In this document: in pieces, positions 6,347 through 7,510 of the stretch
Layout of the letters: the number at the start of each line of letters is the position of its first letter
How positions within the stretch are numbered: position 1 is the first letter of the stretch
Source of the DNA: Oscillospiraceae bacterium
GTDB lineage: Bacteria > Bacillota > Clostridia > Oscillospirales > Acutalibacteraceae
Assembly: GCA_009786735.1 (NCBI GenBank)
Contig: WQRM01000077.1
Location: forward strand, 1-7,510
DNA length: 7,510 nucleotides
Reading direction: 5' to 3'
Translations under genes and position numbers: made by a program
The notes under the pieces: model-generated
Database searches by the model: none
Told to the model about the DNA's origin: nothing
The model's input: only the letters and a program-made list of their open reading frames with translations

Positions 6347-7242
6347 TTTGTGCTTCCTCTCATCTTCGCCAAATCACGATAGTTGATTTTCTGGATGCCG
6401 ATGTCCTTCATGTGCTGCTGGAATTTCGGGTCAAGATACAGCGCATACTCCCACACGCGGCGGATGCCGATGCCGCTGGCTTCGGTGATTTCTCCCGTGT
6501 CAATGCAGGGGTGAATGAAGGTCTCCGTCACGCCATGATCAAAGGTTTTCACAAACTCGAACATGTAGTCACGATATGCATCGTAGTCGCGCGTGTTGTC
6601 TTCCGTCCACTCGCCGGGGATGAGGAAATCCGGGCATGCCACGCCGCGCGCATCCACAAACGTCGCAATTTGTTGATACAAAAACTGCAGCGTTTCCGGC
6701 GCAATGCCCATTTTGTTGTCGCTGGCGGCTTGTTCTTGCTCCATCCCGCGCAGTGGAAAACGAAACGGCAGCCCCTGCTGCGCCGAAAGCTCAAGTGTCT
6801 GCTCCAGCAGCTCAAGCCGACCGGTCGTGATGCCATACAGCGAGCCCATGTGGTTGTCCCAATGCGAGGGATTTAGCCCCAGCCGCTTCGCCAAATTCAG
6901 CTGCGCCAAGCACTCGGCGCGCACCTCATCAAGGTCAGCGTTGTCCTCAAAGTCCTTGCAATTCGCCCACATATAGCCCTCGCCGTCACGCAAGCTGGCC
7001 GTCCCCGCAGCGAGCACCGGCGCCCACTTGCAGCTGTGCCACTCGCTGGTGGTGGTCAGGTGAATCCCCACCGCGTGCTGCGGATTTTTCGCCGCCCACA
7101 GGCATGCCATGCGCGCCCACATGCAGGGCATCATCACCGTCGCCGACGTGATGCACCCGCGGTCGAGCAGTTCTTCCGTTGCCTTGTTCGCGCCATAGAA
7201 CGAGCCGAAGTCGTCCGCGTTGATGATGAGATATTTTTCCAT
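6343..7242 (-). CDS. ChbG/YdjC-like carbohydrate deacetylase
   Basis: A 299-residue member of the YdjC/ChbG family, metal-dependent deacetylases that remove acetyl groups from N-acetylglucosamine-containing oligosaccharides or conjugates. Family marks are LIINADDFG with Asp10-Asp11 near the N-terminus, GIHLT (His61), the metal/catalytic block SHWDNHMGSLYG (His127, Asp129, His131) and ETFIHP (His244). No signal peptide or membrane segment is visible, so it is probably cytoplasmic. I chose ATG 7242 because AAAGGAAG lies five bases upstream and the ADDFG motif then falls at the usual N-terminal position. An upstream in-frame GTG at 7284 would translate through a hairpin into a lysine/phenylalanine-rich extension and is rejected. 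It is the first gene of the overlapping minus-strand set. It differs enough from E. coli ChbG that substrate transfer is unsafe, so no symbol is given. Confidence 0.9.
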   Translation of the reverse strand: MEKYLIINADDFGSFYGANKATEELLDRGCITSATVMMPCMWARMACLWAAKNPQHAVGIHLTTTSEWHSCKWAPVLAAGTASLRDGEGYMWANCKDFEDNADLDEVRAECLAQLNLAKRLGLNPSHWDNHMGSLYGITTGRLELLEQTLELSAQQGLPFRFPLRGMEQEQAASDNKMGIAPETLQFLYQQIATFVDARGVACPDFLIPGEWTEDNTRDYDAYRDYMFEFVKTFDHGVTETFIHPCIDTGEITEASGIGIRRVWEYALYLDPKFQQHMKDIGIQKINYRDLAKMRGSTK

Positions 7243-7247
7243 GGGGG

Positions 7248-7255
7248 CTTCCTTT
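7248..7255 (-). promoter_or_regulatory. Ribosome binding site of the YdjC-like gene
   Basis: The minus strand reads AAAGGAAG five bases before ATG 7242, followed by five C. It decides the start against the longer GTG reading frame that opens at 7284. The site lies directly beside the hairpin at 7259-7282. Confidence 0.7.
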
Positions 7256-7258
7256 CTC

Positions 7259-7282
7259 GCTACTTTTTTGAAAAAAAGTAGC
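7259..7282. repeat. Perfect A/T-rich hairpin in the 5' leader of the operon
   Basis: GCTACTTTTT pairs perfectly with AAAAAGTAGC around a TGAA loop on the plus strand, or one base pair longer with a two-base loop. On the minus strand it would form in the mRNA leader four bases before the AAAGGAAG ribosome binding site. It could be a leader structure affecting translation, or one copy of a dispersed hairpin repeat. A terminator is unlikely because no T-run follows directly on either strand. Confidence 0.5.
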
Positions 7283-7370
7283 ACAAAAAACTTTTTTAGT
7301 CGCTTCGCTGTGTCCTATTATCGCCCCCGCAAAACCCTAAAAATCTGGGACAAATTTTCCTGTGTTTTCA

Positions 7371-7398
7371 GAAAAAACAGAAAATTCTGTCTTTTTTT
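7371..7398. terminator. Weak bidirectional terminator-like hairpin
   Basis: ACAGA (7377-7381) pairs with TCTGT (7386-7390). A run of A lies on the left (7372-7377) and a run of seven T on the right (7392-7398), so both strands end in U-rich RNA after the stem. The stem is short and poor in GC, so this is a weak candidate. It would make most sense ending a minus-strand gene that lies beyond the right edge. Confidence 0.25.
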
Positions 7399-7411
7399 CG
7401 CCAAATCGCGA

Positions 7412-7437
7412 TTTTCGCGCAAAAAAGTGCGCGAAAA
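7412..7437. repeat. Perfect 10-bp inverted repeat in the operon leader
   Basis: TTTTCGCGCA (7412-7421) and TGCGCGAAAA (7428-7437) are perfect reverse complements separated by AAAAAG. The left arm overlaps the palindrome AAATCGCGATTT at 7403-7414. The pair could be an operator or an RNA hairpin about 170-195 bases before the first gene of the minus-strand set. No T-run follows the stem, and no specific regulator is recognised. Confidence 0.45.
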
Positions 7438-7510
7438 ACGGTGTTTTGCTGGGTTATATGGAGGGGTAAAGTTGCGAGCAGGCCTCTGGCGGCACGGCGA
7501 AACGCTCTTC

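Larger units (their letters stand above)
7285..7510. other. AT-rich upstream region with multiple palindromes, no clear gene
   Basis: This stretch is much richer in A and T than the flanking genes. It contains a perfect 12-base palindrome AAATCGCGATTT (7403-7414), a perfect 10-bp stem with 6-base loop (7412-7437, TTTTCGCGCA/TGCGCGAAAA), and a weaker terminator-like hairpin (7371-7398). On the minus strand GATAAT (7317-7322) could be a -10 box, but no matching -35 sits 16-18 bases before it, so no promoter is claimed. The last ~70 bases return to high GC and may be gene edge: a plus-strand frame from TTG 7472 after GGAGGGG, or a minus-strand frame ending at a TAA near 7455. Neither can be decided here. 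Confidence 0.6.

Noticed and set aside
7243..7284. N-terminal extension of the YdjC-like protein from GTG 7284
   Set aside because: It would translate a hairpin and the ribosome binding site itself. ATG 7242 has the better-placed AAAGGAAG and gives the normal family N-terminus.
1..7510. CRISPR array, tRNA, rRNA or transposase gene
   Set aside because: No regularly spaced direct repeats, no cloverleaf-like sequence, and no transposase or integrase motifs were seen on either strand.

Overview
The window looks like chromosomal DNA of an anaerobic, fairly GC-rich clostridial Firmicute, possibly an Oscillospiraceae-type gut bacterium. The clues are a clostridial-style TepA (ClpP-like) protein, the anaerobic ThiH/TenI version of thiamine-thiazole synthesis, strong AGGAGG-type ribosome binding sites, and very tight gene packing. 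Genus or species cannot be fixed from the sequence alone.

Layout: one plus-strand gene, the ClpP-like TepA protease homologue, enters from the left edge and is probably cut at its 5' end. It converges with a minus-strand tenI/thiE-like gene, and the two share the palindrome CTAG as stop codons. A 239-base non-coding stretch follows (1122-1360), carrying two sets of GC-rich hairpin repeats. From about 7242 down to 1361, six minus-strand genes lie head to tail with overlaps or very short gaps. In transcription order they are a YdjC/ChbG-type carbohydrate deacetylase, a DapA/NanA-superfamily aldolase, a VTT-domain (TVP38/DedA-like) membrane protein, a CDP-alcohol phosphatidyltransferase, a purple-acid-phosphatase-like metallophosphoesterase, and the radical-SAM enzyme ThiH. 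The right end (7243-7510) is an AT-rich leader with several hairpins. No promoter there is convincing, and the last ~70 bases might be the edge of another gene.

How the genes may work together: ThiH and the TenI-like protein both belong to the thiazole branch of thiamine synthesis, although thiS, thiF and thiG are not in the window. The five genes upstream of thiH combine sugar deacetylation, an aldolase, phospholipid head-group transfer, a likely lipid-handling membrane protein and a phosphoesterase. This suggests an uncharacterised envelope glyco- or phospholipid pathway, or lipid turnover. That is an inference from gene content and overlap, not something the sequence proves. The most notable points are the composition of this operon, the non-canonical active-site positions of the aldolase and phosphoesterase, and the covarying inverted hairpin pair between thiH and tenI.
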